DNA of 64,000 nucleotides from Streptomyces lincolnensis (GCF_021173675.1 NZ_JAIHON010000012.1:186001-250000), one strand, 5' to 3'; counted from the stretch's first letter, positions 51,646-60,740 are shown. The notes: generated from the sequence alone by a model not told the origin. Program-made: numbers and translations.

Positions 51646-54102
51646 ATGGCCCGCCGCAGCACGAAGACCCCGCCGCCCGACGACTCGTACGAGGAGCGGA
51701 TCCTCGACATCGACGTCGTGGACGAGATGAAGGGTTCGTACCTCGAGTACGCGTACTCGGTCATCTACTCCCGCGCCCTGCCGGACGCCCGCGACGGTCT
51801 CAAGCCGGTGCACCGCCGCATCGTCTACCAGATGAACGAGATGGGCCTGCGCCCCGACCGCGGCTACGTGAAGTGCGCCCGTGTCGTCGGCGAGGTCATG
51901 GGCAAGCTGCACCCGCACGGCGACGCGTCGATCTACGACGCCCTGGTGCGCATGGCCCAGCCGTTCTCGATGAGCGTCCCGCTGGTCGACGGCCACGGCA
52001 ACTTCGGTTCCCTGGGCAACGACGACCCGCCGGCCGCCATGCGGTACACCGAGTGCCGCGCCGCCGAGGCCGCGAGCCTGATGACGGAGTCCATCGACGA
52101 GGACACCGTCGACTTCGCCCCCAACTACGACGGCCAGGAGCAGGAGCCGGGCGCGCTGCCCGCCGCCTTCCCGAACCTCCTGGTGAACGGCGCCTCCGGC
52201 ATCGCGGTCGGCATGGCCACCAACATGCCGCCGCACAACCTCTCCGAGGTCATCTCCGCCGCCCGCCACCTGATCCGCTACCCGAACGCGGATCTGGACG
52301 CCCTGATGAAGCACATCCCGGGCCCCGACCTGCCCACCGGCGGCCGGATCGTCGGCCTCACCGGCATCCGGGACGCCTACGAGACGGGCCGCGGCACCTT
52401 CAAGATCCGCGCCACGGTCTCGGTGGAGAACGTCACCGCGCGCCGCAAGGGCCTCGTCGTCACCGAGCTGCCCTTCACGGTCGGCCCGGAGAAGGTGATC
52501 GCCAAGATCAAGGACCTGGTCGGCTCGAAGAAGCTCCAGGGCATCGCGGACGTCAAGGACCTCACCGACCGGGCGCACGGCCTGCGTCTGGTCATCGAGA
52601 TCAAGAACGGCTTCGTCCCGGAGGCCGTCCTGGAGCAGCTCTACAAGCTGACCCCGATGGAGGAGTCCTTCGGCGTCAACAACGTCGCGCTGGTGGACGG
52701 CCAGCCCCTCACCCTCGGCCTCAAGGAGCTCCTGGAGGTCTATCTCGACCACCGCTTCGAGGTCGTGCGGCGCCGCAGCGAGTTCCGCCGCGGCAAGAGG
52801 CGCGACCGGCTGCACCTGGTCGAGGGCCTGCTCACCGCCCTGGTCGACATCGACGAGGTCATCCGTCTGATCCGCTCCAGCGACAACTCCGCGCAGGCCA
52901 AGGAGCGCCTGATCGAGCGCTTCTCGCTGAGCGACATCCAGACGCAGTACATCCTGGACACGCCCCTGCGGCGGCTCACCAAGTACGACCGCATCGAGCT
53001 GGAGTCGGAGAAGGACAGGCTCAACGCGGAGATCGCCGAGCTGACCCGGATCCTCGACTCGGACGCCGAGCTGCGCAAGCTGGTCTCCGCCGAACTGGCC
53101 GCGGTGGCCAAGAAGTTCGGCACCCCGCGGCGTACGGTTCTGCTGGACGCGGCGGGCCTCGCGACCGCGGCCGTCCCCCTCCAGGTGGCGGACGACCCGT
53201 GCCGCGTCCTGCTCTCCTCGACGGGCCTGCTGGCCCGTACGGCGAACGGCGAGCCGTTCCCGGAGGACGGCGACGGCAAGCGCGCCAAGCACGACGTGAT
53301 CGTCTCGGCGGTACCGGCCACGGCGCGCGGCGAGATCGGCGTGGTGACGTCCCTGGGGCGCCTGCTCCGGGTGAACGTCGTGGACCTTCCCCAGCTCCCG
53401 GAGACGACGGCCGCGCCGAACCTCTCGGGCGGGGCCCCGGTCTCGGAGTTCGTCTCCCTGGAGGGCGACGAGACGGTCGCCTGTCTGATCACGCTCGACG
53501 AGTCCTCCCCGGGCCTCGCGCTCGGCACCGAGCAGGGCGTCGTCAAGCGGGTCGTCCCCGACTACCCGTCCAACAAGGAGGAGCTGGAGGTCATCACCCT
53601 CAAGGAGGGTGACCGCATCGTCGGCGCCGTCGAGTTGCGCACCGGCGAGGAGGACCTGGTCTTCATCACGGACGACGCCCAACTGCTGCGCTTCCAGGCG
53701 TCCCAGGTCCGGCCCCAGGGCCGTCCGGCCGGCGGCGTCGCCGGTATCAAGCTCACCGACGGCGCGAAGGTCATCTCCTTCACCGCGGTGGACCCGGCGG
53801 CGGACGCGGTCGTCTTCACGGTCGCGGGCTCGCGCGGCACCCTGGACGACTCCGTCCAGACGACGGCCAAGCTCACGCCGTTCGACCAGTACCCGCGCAA
53901 GGGCCGCGCCACAGGTGGCGTACGGTGCCAGCGCTTCCTGAAGGGCGAGGACTGTCTCTCCCTGGCCTGGGCGGGCCCCGTCCCGGCCCGCGCGGCCCAG
54001 AAGAACGGCACCCCGGCCGACCTCCCGGAGATGGACCCCCGCCGTGACGGCTCGGGCGTGTCCCTGGCGAAGACGGTGTCGGTGGTGGCGGGACCGGTCT
54101 AG
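51646..54102 (+). CDS. parC: DNA topoisomerase IV subunit A (ParC)
   Basis: An 818-residue type IIA topoisomerase A subunit. The quinolone-resistance region is HPHGDASIYDALVRMAQPFS, and the catalytic Tyr lies in PAAMRYTECR. The C-terminal half is a beta-pinwheel DNA-wrapping domain; the GyrA-box QRRGGRG is absent, which argues for ParC over GyrA. Ala occupies the position of E. coli GyrA Ser83, as in mycobacterial GyrA. It decatenates daughter chromosomes with ParE, encoded elsewhere. The stop overlaps the convergent GTPase gene by 4 bp. Confidence 0.94.
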   Translation: MARRSTKTPPPDDSYEERILDIDVVDEMKGSYLEYAYSVIYSRALPDARDGLKPVHRRIVYQMNEMGLRPDRGYVKCARVVGEVMGKLHPHGDASIYDALVRMAQPFSMSVPLVDGHGNFGSLGNDDPPAAMRYTECRAAEAASLMTESIDEDTVDFAPNYDGQEQEPGALPAAFPNLLVNGASGIAVGMATNMPPHNLSEVISAARHLIRYPNADLDALMKHIPGPDLPTGGRIVGLTGIRDAYETGRGTFKIRATVSVENVTARRKGLVVTELPFTVGPEKVIAKIKDLVGSKKLQGIADVKDLTDRAHGLRLVIEIKNGFVPEAVLEQLYKLTPMEESFGVNNVALVDGQPLTLGLKELLEVYLDHRFEVVRRRSEFRRGKRRDRLHLVEGLLTALVDIDEVIRLIRSSDNSAQAKERLIERFSLSDIQTQYILDTPLRRLTKYDRIELESEKDRLNAEIAELTRILDSDAELRKLVSAELAAVAKKFGTPRRTVLLDAAGLATAAVPLQVADDPCRVLLSSTGLLARTANGEPFPEDGDGKRAKHDVIVSAVPATARGEIGVVTSLGRLLRVNVVDLPQLPETTAAPNLSGGAPVSEFVSLEGDETVACLITLDESSPGLALGTEQGVVKRVVPDYPSNKEELEVITLKEGDRIVGAVELRTGEEDLVFITDDAQLLRFQASQVRPQGRPAGGVAGIKLTDGAKVISFTAVDPAADAVVFTVAGSRGTLDDSVQTTAKLTPFDQYPRKGRATGGVRCQRFLKGEDCLSLAWAGPVPARAAQKNGTPADLPEMDPRRDGSGVSLAKTVSVVAGPV

Positions 54103-55193
54103 GCGGGCGGATCCTCCGGACGCCGTTCCTCAGGATCCCCCTCGTCGGGATCCGGTACGTACCTCAGGACGCCCCACATACCGTGCTCGTCGGCGGTGTG
54201 CGGGGCGTCGCTCCTGCACGCCTCCAGCTCCTTGCCGAGCGCGGGCGCGTCGATCCCGGAGCCGATGAGCACGAGCTGAGTGAGGCGGGGGTCGGCGGCA
54301 GCCCAGGGCTCCGGGTAGAACCGCAGGAACCGGCCGACGGCGTGGACGGAGTACCGGTTCCGCGGGTCGTACGCCCCGAAGTCGACGTACCCCTTGATCC
54401 GGTACAGCCCCTCGGGCCTGCTGTCGAGGAACCCCATCAACCGACGCGGGTCGAGGGGGACTTCGGAGGCGAAGGAGAGGGTGTCGTAGGAGGCGTGGAG
54501 ATGGCCTGAGTGGTCATCGTCGTCGTGCCGGTGCTCGCCGCGGTGATGATCGTGCAGGTCATCGAAGGACAACTGCCCGATGCGCTCCTCGCTCGGCCGG
54601 CAGTCGAAGAGGAACTCGGGATCGACGCGGCCGTAGGTGGCGGGGACGACAGCGGCCCGGTCGACGAGCTCACCGACCTGACGGAGCACCCGCTCGCCGC
54701 TGTCGGCCCGGTCGAGCTTGTTGACCACCACGAGGTCGGCGAGCGCGAGGTGCCGGTCGATCTCGGGGTGCTTCGCGCGCGTCGCGTCGAACTCCGCGGC
54801 GTCGACCACTTCGACCAGTCCGCCGTACACAACGCCCGTATGGTCACTGGCGAGCAGCATCCGCACCAGCTCCTGGGGCTCGGCGAGACCGCTGGCCTCG
54901 ATGACGATGACGTCGATCCCGGTCTCGGGCCGGGCCAGCCGCTCCAGATAGACGTCGAGCTCACTCGCGTCCACCGCGCAGCACAGGCAGCCGTTGCCGA
55001 GGGAGACGGTGGAGTCGCCGAGCGCGCCGGCGACCGCCATCGCGTCGATCTCGATGGCACCGAAGTCGTTGACGATGGCCCCGATACGGCTGCCGCCGCT
55101 GCGATGGAGGAGGTGGTTGAGAAGCGTGGTCTTACCGGAACCCAGGAATCCGGCCAGGACGACCACCGGGATCTGCTGCCGACTCCGACTCAA
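54099..55193 (-). CDS. G3E-family (CobW/YjiA/ZNG-like) GTPase, putative metal chaperone
   Basis: 364 residues from TTG 55193 behind GGGAGC; the frame is open 72 bp further. Walker A GFLGSGKTTLL, the metal-binding CxCC motif GCLCCAV, IEASGLAEP and the base-specificity motif VVNKLD are all present. A His/Asp-rich loop (DDLHDHHRGEHRHDDDDHSG) precedes the CobW C-terminal domain. Such GTPases insert Zn, Co or Ni into targets; the His loop suggests Zn or Ni. No Zur box was recognised. Confidence 0.93.
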   Translation of the reverse strand: MSRSRQQIPVVVLAGFLGSGKTTLLNHLLHRSGGSRIGAIVNDFGAIEIDAMAVAGALGDSTVSLGNGCLCCAVDASELDVYLERLARPETGIDVIVIEASGLAEPQELVRMLLASDHTGVVYGGLVEVVDAAEFDATRAKHPEIDRHLALADLVVVNKLDRADSGERVLRQVGELVDRAAVVPATYGRVDPEFLFDCRPSEERIGQLSFDDLHDHHRGEHRHDDDDHSGHLHASYDTLSFASEVPLDPRRLMGFLDSRPEGLYRIKGYVDFGAYDPRNRYSVHAVGRFLRFYPEPWAAADPRLTQLVLIGSGIDAPALGKELEACRSDAPHTADEHGMWGVLRYVPDPDEGDPEERRPEDPPA

Positions 55194-55514
55194 CGCGCTC
55201 CCTCTCTCACGCCACCGCGTGCGCCGGTCCGTCCCCTTGCGCACGTACGAGGATTGAATGCGCACCCAGGATACGAGCCGGAAGAATCACCGCGAAGTGA
55301 ACGATTGTTAGCAGCACTTGCGGGGCAGACGTTCGTCAAGGCGCCGGTTCGTGCGACCCTCACATCCCTCCGTGCGCCTCGTCTCCGCCTCCCCCGCCGA
55401 TCAGAGCCGCTCGGCACCCTGGGAGACGGCAAGCGCCGCCCACCGCTCGCCGGTCCCCTACAGTCGACCCGCACCCCGACGACCGGCGGACGGCCGCCTG
55501 ATTCGGGGGTTGAC
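55194..55514. other. Divergent gap between the G3E GTPase and DUF6082 genes
   Basis: 321 bp that must contain both promoters. I looked for a Zur-type box near the GTPase start and saw none. No RNA gene or operator is recognised. Confidence 0.45.
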
Positions 55515-56072
55515 ATGGCCACACAGAAGCGTGCAATACGGGGATGGGGGGCAGTCACGGCGGCAGGCTTGGGCCTGGCGACGGGAGCCCTTGCGCTCCT
55601 GACCGCACAGCGCCAGGCCATCGACTCGCTGCGCGTGCGCGTGGAGCACCTGGAACAGGCCGCGCAGGCTCAGCGCGACACCAATATCGCCCAGCAGCAG
55701 CGCCTGCACTGGGAGCTACTGAGCAAGGCCATGGACGATCCCGAACTCGCCGAGGTGCTCGACACCTACGAGGAAGCCGTCTCCGCCAAGAAGCAGCGCC
55801 AGTACCTGTTCGCCAACGCCCTCTACACCAATGCCCTCTGCTACTACCGCATTGGCAACATCAGCCGCGAGGAATTCTTCGGATTTGCCCGAGGAATCCT
55901 GCAGAATCCCATCTTCAGGGAGTATTGGCGGGCCACTCGCCCTCATCGGGCCACGTTGATCGATGCATCCGAAGAGGCGGAACTCGGACGGTTGGTTGAC
56001 GACCTGCTGCGCCAACTCGAGGAAGCAGACAGCGATGAGTGGTGGGTCGTGGGCGAGCCCCCGGCCGACTAG
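55515..56072 (+). CDS. DUF6082 membrane-anchored protein
   Basis: 185 residues from ATG 55515. One N-terminal hydrophobic helix (WGAVTAAGLGLATGALALL) is followed by a coiled-coil stretch (IDSLRVRVEHLEQAAQAQRD) and a soluble helical domain rich in aromatic residues (RQYLFANALYTNALCYYRIG). The family is multi-copy in Streptomyces and of unknown role. GC content is lower than in neighbours, and together with the next gene it looks like an accessory insertion in the conserved block. Confidence 0.8.
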   Translation: MATQKRAIRGWGAVTAAGLGLATGALALLTAQRQAIDSLRVRVEHLEQAAQAQRDTNIAQQQRLHWELLSKAMDDPELAEVLDTYEEAVSAKKQRQYLFANALYTNALCYYRIGNISREEFFGFARGILQNPIFREYWRATRPHRATLIDASEEAELGRLVDDLLRQLEEADSDEWWVVGEPPAD

Positions 56073-56341
56073 CACCGACTCCGCATCGCCCCCGACGTGA
56101 AGTTTCGTCCACCGATGTGCCGTTCCGGGTGCATCACACCGTCGGGCGATAACGAACTGGCAAATTCACGCGTTTCCCCTGATGCCAACAGGGTTGACTG
56201 CTCCGCGATCGCGTTAAGGGTCGACCCCCGTTGAACCGTCGCTCCATGCCGCTCGGTCGTCGAGGTAGCAGCCCCACAGGGTCGCATCGCACCGCGCAGC
56301 GCGCAGGCGCCCAGACCTTGAGACCAAGGGGAACTTGAACA

Positions 56342-56941
56342 GTGATTCAGATCGTCCGTCGGCTCGGCACTTCTCCCAGAGCTCGCGGAAGTGTGTCCGG
56401 ACAGAATTGCCCAGATATCTTCGAGTTGGCTGATGGTAACTTCGCCGTTATCGGAACCGACGCCACGAACGGGTTGGATGCACACCTTCCGACCGGTACA
56501 CCCCTGACCAAGGACGACCGCATCGTCGTGGTCACACGTGAAACCCTGATTCACGCCAAGACCGACATTCCTCTTGGCGCCGGAAGCTCTCGCACACCCG
56601 TGGCCCTGCTCCGCGCAGGGGACTCACACGTCGACGGTTCCAGGGCAGCGCTCAAGCCCGCAAACAGGGGAGGCCAACACCAGGTGGACGCGGAAGTGAA
56701 AGTCGTACGACGGCTCGGCAAGGCGCCCCGGCAACGCCGGTCATCCCCGAGCTTGAACGCAGGAACCTGCCCGGACATCTTCGAACTCAGCGATGGCAAC
56801 TTCGCCATCATCGGCACGGAAGCCACGGAAGCACTCGACCGGCAACTGCCCGCCGACGCTTCCCGCGCCGACTACGAGCGCATCGTCGTCATCAGCCGGG
56901 AGACTCTGATCGAGGCGAAGAGGGACATCCCCGATGCCTGA
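56342..56941 (+). CDS. Unknown protein made of two tandem copies of a Streptomyces 'CPDIFEL-DG-FA-IG' domain
   Basis: A 199-residue protein in two ~70-residue repeats. Copy 1 has CPDIFELADGNFAVIGTDAT and ends RIVVVTRETLIHAKTDIP; copy 2 has CPDIFELSDGNFAIIGTEAT and ends RIVVISRETLIEAKRDIP. Single-copy relatives are common small Streptomyces proteins, often beside DUF6879 genes, of unknown function. An internal GTG with a GGGGAGG site precedes copy 2, so a shorter second product could also be made, or two genes have fused. GTG start at 56342. A strong terminator follows. Confidence 0.72.
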   Translation: MIQIVRRLGTSPRARGSVSGQNCPDIFELADGNFAVIGTDATNGLDAHLPTGTPLTKDDRIVVVTRETLIHAKTDIPLGAGSSRTPVALLRAGDSHVDGSRAALKPANRGGQHQVDAEVKVVRRLGKAPRQRRSSPSLNAGTCPDIFELSDGNFAIIGTEATEALDRQLPADASRADYERIVVISRETLIEAKRDIPDA

Positions 56942-56970
56942 TCACGCGGCTCGCTGACACGTACCATCCC

Positions 56971-56998
56971 GGGCTCGGCACCAGGCGGTGCCGAGCCC
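56971..56998. terminator. Strong hairpin terminator between the duplicated-domain gene and citrate synthase
   Basis: A 12-bp perfect stem GGGCTCGGCACC with loop AGGC followed by TTAT, between convergent genes. Confidence 0.88.
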
Positions 56999-57041
56999 TT
57001 ATACATCGGAAGCGGACGCGGACAGGGGAGCGCCCAAGCCC

Positions 57042-58232
57042 TCAGGCAACCCCCGGCACCGCCACCGGCGCCCCCGGCCCCACATACCGAGCCGCCGGCC
57101 TGATGATCTTCGGGTCGGCCGCCTGTTCCAGGATGTTGGCGCTCCAGCCCACGACCCGCCCCGCGGCGAACGTCGGGGTGAACATCTCGCGAGGCAGACC
57201 GCACAGCTCCATGACCACACCCGCGTAGAACTCGACGTTGGTGTGCAACTCCCGCCCCGGCTTCAGTTCGGCCAGGATGCGCTCCACGCGGCGCTCGACC
57301 TCGACCGCGAAGGCGACACGCGGACCCCCGAACCGCTCGGCGATCTCCCGCAGCATCCGGGACCGCGGATCCTCCGTGCGGTACACGGCGTGACCGAAGC
57401 CCATGATCCGCTCGCCGGCCAGCACACGCTCACGAATCCAGGAGTCGATGCGGTCGGGCGTGCCGATCGCGTCCAGGGTGTCCAGCGCCCGACTGGGAGC
57501 ACCACCGTGCAACGGCCCGGACAACGCCCCCACCGCCCCCACGAGACAGGCCGCCACATCCGCACCCGTCGACGCGATGACCCGCGCCGTGAAGGTTGAT
57601 GCGTTGAAGCCGTGATCAATGGTTGAGATCAAGTACCGCTCGATGGCACGGGCCCGCTCGGCATCGGGTTCGGCCCCCGTGAGCATGTACAAGTAGTTCG
57701 CGGCGTACGACAGATCCTCCCGCGGCTCGACGGGATCCAGCCCCCTCCCCAACCGGTGCAACGCCGTCAGCAGCGTCGGCACAGCCGCGGCGGCGACCAG
57801 CGCGTCCCGACGCCGCCGGTCCGCATCGAGGTCGTAGACAGGACGGAAGCCCTTCGCCGCACCCAGCAACGACAACGCCGTACGCATCCCCGCGAGCGGC
57901 CCCGACCCCGCACCGGCCGCGGCGATGGCGGGCAGGGCGGCCGACACCTCCGCGGGCAGCCGACGCAGCGCGGCGGTCTCGGCGGCGAAGGCGGCGGAGC
58001 GGGCGGCGTCCGGCAGCTCACCGTGGACGAGCAGATGCCAGACGTCCTCGAACCCTCGGGTCCGCGCGAGTTCGACGGCCGAGTACTGGCGGTAGTGGTA
58101 GAACCCCTCGGCTCCCCGCACGTCACCGATCTCGGTGTCGGCGACGACGACCCCCGCGAGCCCTCGCGGCACGTCGACGAGCACGCCTCCGGACCCGTTG
58201 ATGGAGCTGTTGGCCGAACTCTTGACGGACAT
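57042..58232 (-). CDS. Citrate synthase-family enzyme (variant catalytic acid)
   Basis: 396 residues, start ATG 58232 with a GGAGGAATC leader. Catalytic histidines: His242 (GPLHGGAPS) and His281 (GFGHAVY). The residue at the catalytic Asp position is Glu334 (NVEFYAGVV) rather than the usual NVD. It condenses acetyl- or propionyl-CoA with oxaloacetate; citrate and 2-methylcitrate synthases cannot be separated by eye. The gene is divergent from a second citrate-synthase-like gene that carries a DNA-binding domain. Confidence 0.92.
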   Translation of the reverse strand: MSVKSSANSSINGSGGVLVDVPRGLAGVVVADTEIGDVRGAEGFYHYRQYSAVELARTRGFEDVWHLLVHGELPDAARSAAFAAETAALRRLPAEVSAALPAIAAAGAGSGPLAGMRTALSLLGAAKGFRPVYDLDADRRRRDALVAAAAVPTLLTALHRLGRGLDPVEPREDLSYAANYLYMLTGAEPDAERARAIERYLISTIDHGFNASTFTARVIASTGADVAACLVGAVGALSGPLHGGAPSRALDTLDAIGTPDRIDSWIRERVLAGERIMGFGHAVYRTEDPRSRMLREIAERFGGPRVAFAVEVERRVERILAELKPGRELHTNVEFYAGVVMELCGLPREMFTPTFAAGRVVGWSANILEQAADPKIIRPAARYVGPGAPVAVPGVA

Positions 58233-58259
58233 GATTCCTCCTTGAATCCTTCCCCTTCA

Positions 58260-58327
58260 GATTGATTTGACTGTCCATGATTGACTTAATCTCTGTCAAT
58301 ATTGATTGAATCAACCTTCACGAATCA
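58260..58327. promoter_or_regulatory. AT-rich divergent promoter with repeated TTGATT/ATTGA boxes
   Basis: In a >70% GC context this stretch is mostly A/T. ATTGA occurs at 58261, 58280 and 58301, AATCAA at 58309-58314 and AATCA at 58323. TTGATTGAATCAA (58302-58314) is a dyad. It lies between two divergent citrate synthase starts and is a likely operator for the helix-turn-helix domain of the right-hand gene. Confidence 0.6.
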
Positions 58328-58358
58328 ACATGCCGAGCTGCGGATACGGTGACCTCTT

Positions 58359-59615
58359 ATGCGCGATCACGAGCCCCGCCCCGACCTCGCCGAACAGCGG
58401 CTGACCACCAAGGAGGCCGCCGAACTGCTGGGCGTGAAACCCGAGACCGTGTACGCCTATGTGAGCCGCGGCCAGCTCTCCAGCCGTCGCGTACCGGGCG
58501 GCCGGGGCAGCACCTTCGACGCCAAGGAGGTGGAGGCGCTCGCCCGGCGCAACAGGCGTGAGAGCGGCGGGAGTCCGGGATCCGGTGGCGAGCCGGCCGT
58601 ACGGACCCGCCTCACACTCATCGACACCGACCGGTACTACTTCCGGGGCGTGGACGCGACCGAGCTGGCCGCACGGCACTCCTACGAGGAGGTCGCCGAG
58701 TGGCTGTGGACGGGCAGACTGCGCCCCGGCGCCACGTTCACGGCACCGGAGGCCGCCGTCGCCGTCGCCCGCCGGGCCGTCGACGCACTGCCCGAACACA
58801 CCGCGCCCACCGACCGGCTGCGGGTCGCGGCGATCGCCGCCGCGGTCGCGGACCCGCTGCGCTTCGATCTTTCGGAGGAGGCCGTGCTCGGCACGGCGCG
58901 CGTCCTCATCCCCACCCTGGTCGCCGCCCTCCCTCCGATGGGGTACGACGACCAGGAGGGCGGTCCTTTGGCTCACCGCTTGTGGACCAGGCTCAGCGGC
59001 CGGCCCGCCGACGAGGCGTCCCTGCGCGCCCTGGACCGGGCGCTCGCACTGCTCGTCGACCACGACCTGGCGGCCTCCACTCTCGCGGTGCGTGTCGCCG
59101 CCTCGGCCCGCGCCCACGCCTACGCGGCCGTCTCCACCGGGCTCGGCGTGCTGGAGGGTCCGCTGCACGGCGCGGCCAGCGGCCTGGCCCACAGGCTCCT
59201 GCTCGACGTACTGGACCGGGGTGACGCTGCCCCTGTGATCGCGGACGAACTACGGGCCGGGCGACGCATTCCCGGGCTCGGACACCGGCTGTACCCCGGC
59301 GAGGACCCACGCGCGCGTGCCCTGTTCGCCCTCCTGGAGGAGATTCCGCGCGCCGAGCCCGCACTTCTGGCGGCCCGCGACATCGTCGCCACCACCGCGC
59401 GCCACGCTCCCCTGCACGCCAACGTCGACCTGGCGCTCGCCGTGCTCACGGCCTCCTCCGGCATGCCCGCCACGGCGGGTGAGACCGTCTTCGCCGTGGC
59501 CCGTACGGCGGGCTGGATCGCCCACGCCCTGGAGGAGTACGGCGAGCGCCCGCTGCGGATGCGCCCGAGCGGTCACTACGTGGGGCCGCGCCCGCCGCAG
59601 CCCCTGCCCGAGTAG
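58359..59615 (+). CDS. Citrate synthase-like enzyme with N-terminal helix-turn-helix domain
   Basis: 418 residues. Residues ~13-65 form an excisionase/MerR-like DNA-binding domain (LTTKEAAELLGVKPETVYAY, then the wing RRVPGGRGSTFDAKEVEAL). A linker (~68-80) leads to a citrate synthase domain with a complete triad: His270 (GPLHGAAS), His309 (GLGHRLYPGEDP) and Asp357 (NVDLALAV). Fusion of a DNA-binding domain to an intact enzyme suggests a metabolite-responsive regulator or moonlighting enzyme. Its probable site is the repeat-bearing promoter shared with the divergent citrate synthase gene. Confidence 0.92.
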   Translation: MRDHEPRPDLAEQRLTTKEAAELLGVKPETVYAYVSRGQLSSRRVPGGRGSTFDAKEVEALARRNRRESGGSPGSGGEPAVRTRLTLIDTDRYYFRGVDATELAARHSYEEVAEWLWTGRLRPGATFTAPEAAVAVARRAVDALPEHTAPTDRLRVAAIAAAVADPLRFDLSEEAVLGTARVLIPTLVAALPPMGYDDQEGGPLAHRLWTRLSGRPADEASLRALDRALALLVDHDLAASTLAVRVAASARAHAYAAVSTGLGVLEGPLHGAASGLAHRLLLDVLDRGDAAPVIADELRAGRRIPGLGHRLYPGEDPRARALFALLEEIPRAEPALLAARDIVATTARHAPLHANVDLALAVLTASSGMPATAGETVFAVARTAGWIAHALEEYGERPLRMRPSGHYVGPRPPQPLPE

Positions 59616-59650
59616 GACACCCGGCCCTCCGGAAGTCGCCCTGGCGCAAG

Positions 59651-59669
59651 TCAGGTTAGGCTCACCTCT
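59651..59669 (+). promoter_or_regulatory. Iron box (DmdR/IdeR operator)
   Basis: TCAGGTTAGGCTCACCTCT matches the consensus TTAGGTTAGGCTAACCTAA at 15 of 19 positions. It abuts the GTG start at 59670, so iron-loaded DmdR should block initiation. Confidence 0.8.
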
Positions 59670-60614
59670 GTGAGTATGTGCTCAACCGTCTCCCGGGAGC
59701 TCGACGAGCCCATTTCAGGGACCGCGGTCACGGCGACCACCTGGCTGCTCCTGGAACAGCCCGGTCCCTGGGGTGCCCAGGCGCTCACTTCGAGCCACCT
59801 GGACCCCGTACTGGGCCGCGCCCTGGAGACGGCCGCGAAGGGCACGGGCGTACGCGTGGCCCTCATCCGCCGCCCCGGGCGTCACGCCGACAGCGGTACT
59901 CCGGAGGCCCGGAAGGTGTACGCGGCCCACACGGTGCCGGGGAACGTGTGGCTGCGGACCGCCACCACCCGCGACCCGCACCGCCTCCTCGACGTCGACC
60001 TCGCCGCGCTCGGCCGGGGCGACCACCGCACCTTCGACGCGGCGCTCGACGGGCGCCCGCACACCGGCGAACCGCTCGCCCTCGTGTGCACCAACGGCAA
60101 GCGCGACCGCTGCTGCGCGCTCCTCGGTCGTCCGCTCGCCACCGAACTGGCCTCCTCCGGCGTCGACGGCGTCTGGGAGGTCACCCATCTGGGTGGTCAC
60201 CGCTTCTCGCCGACCTTGCTCGTACTGCCGTACGGATACGCCTACGGCCGGGCCGAGGCGCATGCCGTCAAGCAGGTCCTGCACAGCGTCCAGGAGGGGC
60301 GCGTCGTGGTCGAGGGGTGCCGCGGGAACTCCGCCTGGGAGCGGCCCGGCCAGGCGGCCGAGCTGGCCGTGCGCACGGCGGCGCGTGAGTACACGGCGGA
60401 GGCGCTGACCGTCGTCCGCACGGAGGGCGCCGCACCGCGCTGGGAGGTGACCGTCGCCCATGTCGACGGGCGCCGCTGGCGCGTCTCGGTGTCCCAGGAC
60501 GCCGCCCTGCCGCCCCGCCCGGAGACCTGCGGGACGTCGGTGCTCGGCTCGCCCGCCCGGATGGAGGTGGTGGCGGTGCACGAGCTGCCGACGACGGCCG
60601 CGCCCGCGGGCTGA
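59670..60614 (+). CDS. Sucrase/ferredoxin-like (thioredoxin-fold Fe-S) protein, iron-repressed
   Basis: 314 residues from GTG 59670 (an ATG two codons later is possible). The sucrase/ferredoxin-like domain carries LVCTNGKRDRCCALLGRPLA and HLGGHRFSPTLLVLPYG, with Cys and His residues typical of a thioredoxin-like [2Fe-2S] site. A further Cys lies in VEGCRGNSAW. The iron box at the start implies expression in iron starvation, pointing to electron transfer in siderophore-iron release rather than sucrose metabolism. Confidence 0.87.
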   Translation: MSMCSTVSRELDEPISGTAVTATTWLLLEQPGPWGAQALTSSHLDPVLGRALETAAKGTGVRVALIRRPGRHADSGTPEARKVYAAHTVPGNVWLRTATTRDPHRLLDVDLAALGRGDHRTFDAALDGRPHTGEPLALVCTNGKRDRCCALLGRPLATELASSGVDGVWEVTHLGGHRFSPTLLVLPYGYAYGRAEAHAVKQVLHSVQEGRVVVEGCRGNSAWERPGQAAELAVRTAAREYTAEALTVVRTEGAAPRWEVTVAHVDGRRWRVSVSQDAALPPRPETCGTSVLGSPARMEVVAVHELPTTAAPAG

Positions 60615-60740
60615 CGGAACCGCCTTCACGGGCGCGGCTCCCGCGGTCCACCGGTCGGGACCCTGTATCGCGATCAAGACATTGATCAAGAGATCCACAC
60701 CACACCCCCTGCGGCAGCTCCGGCACACCCACGTACCGTC

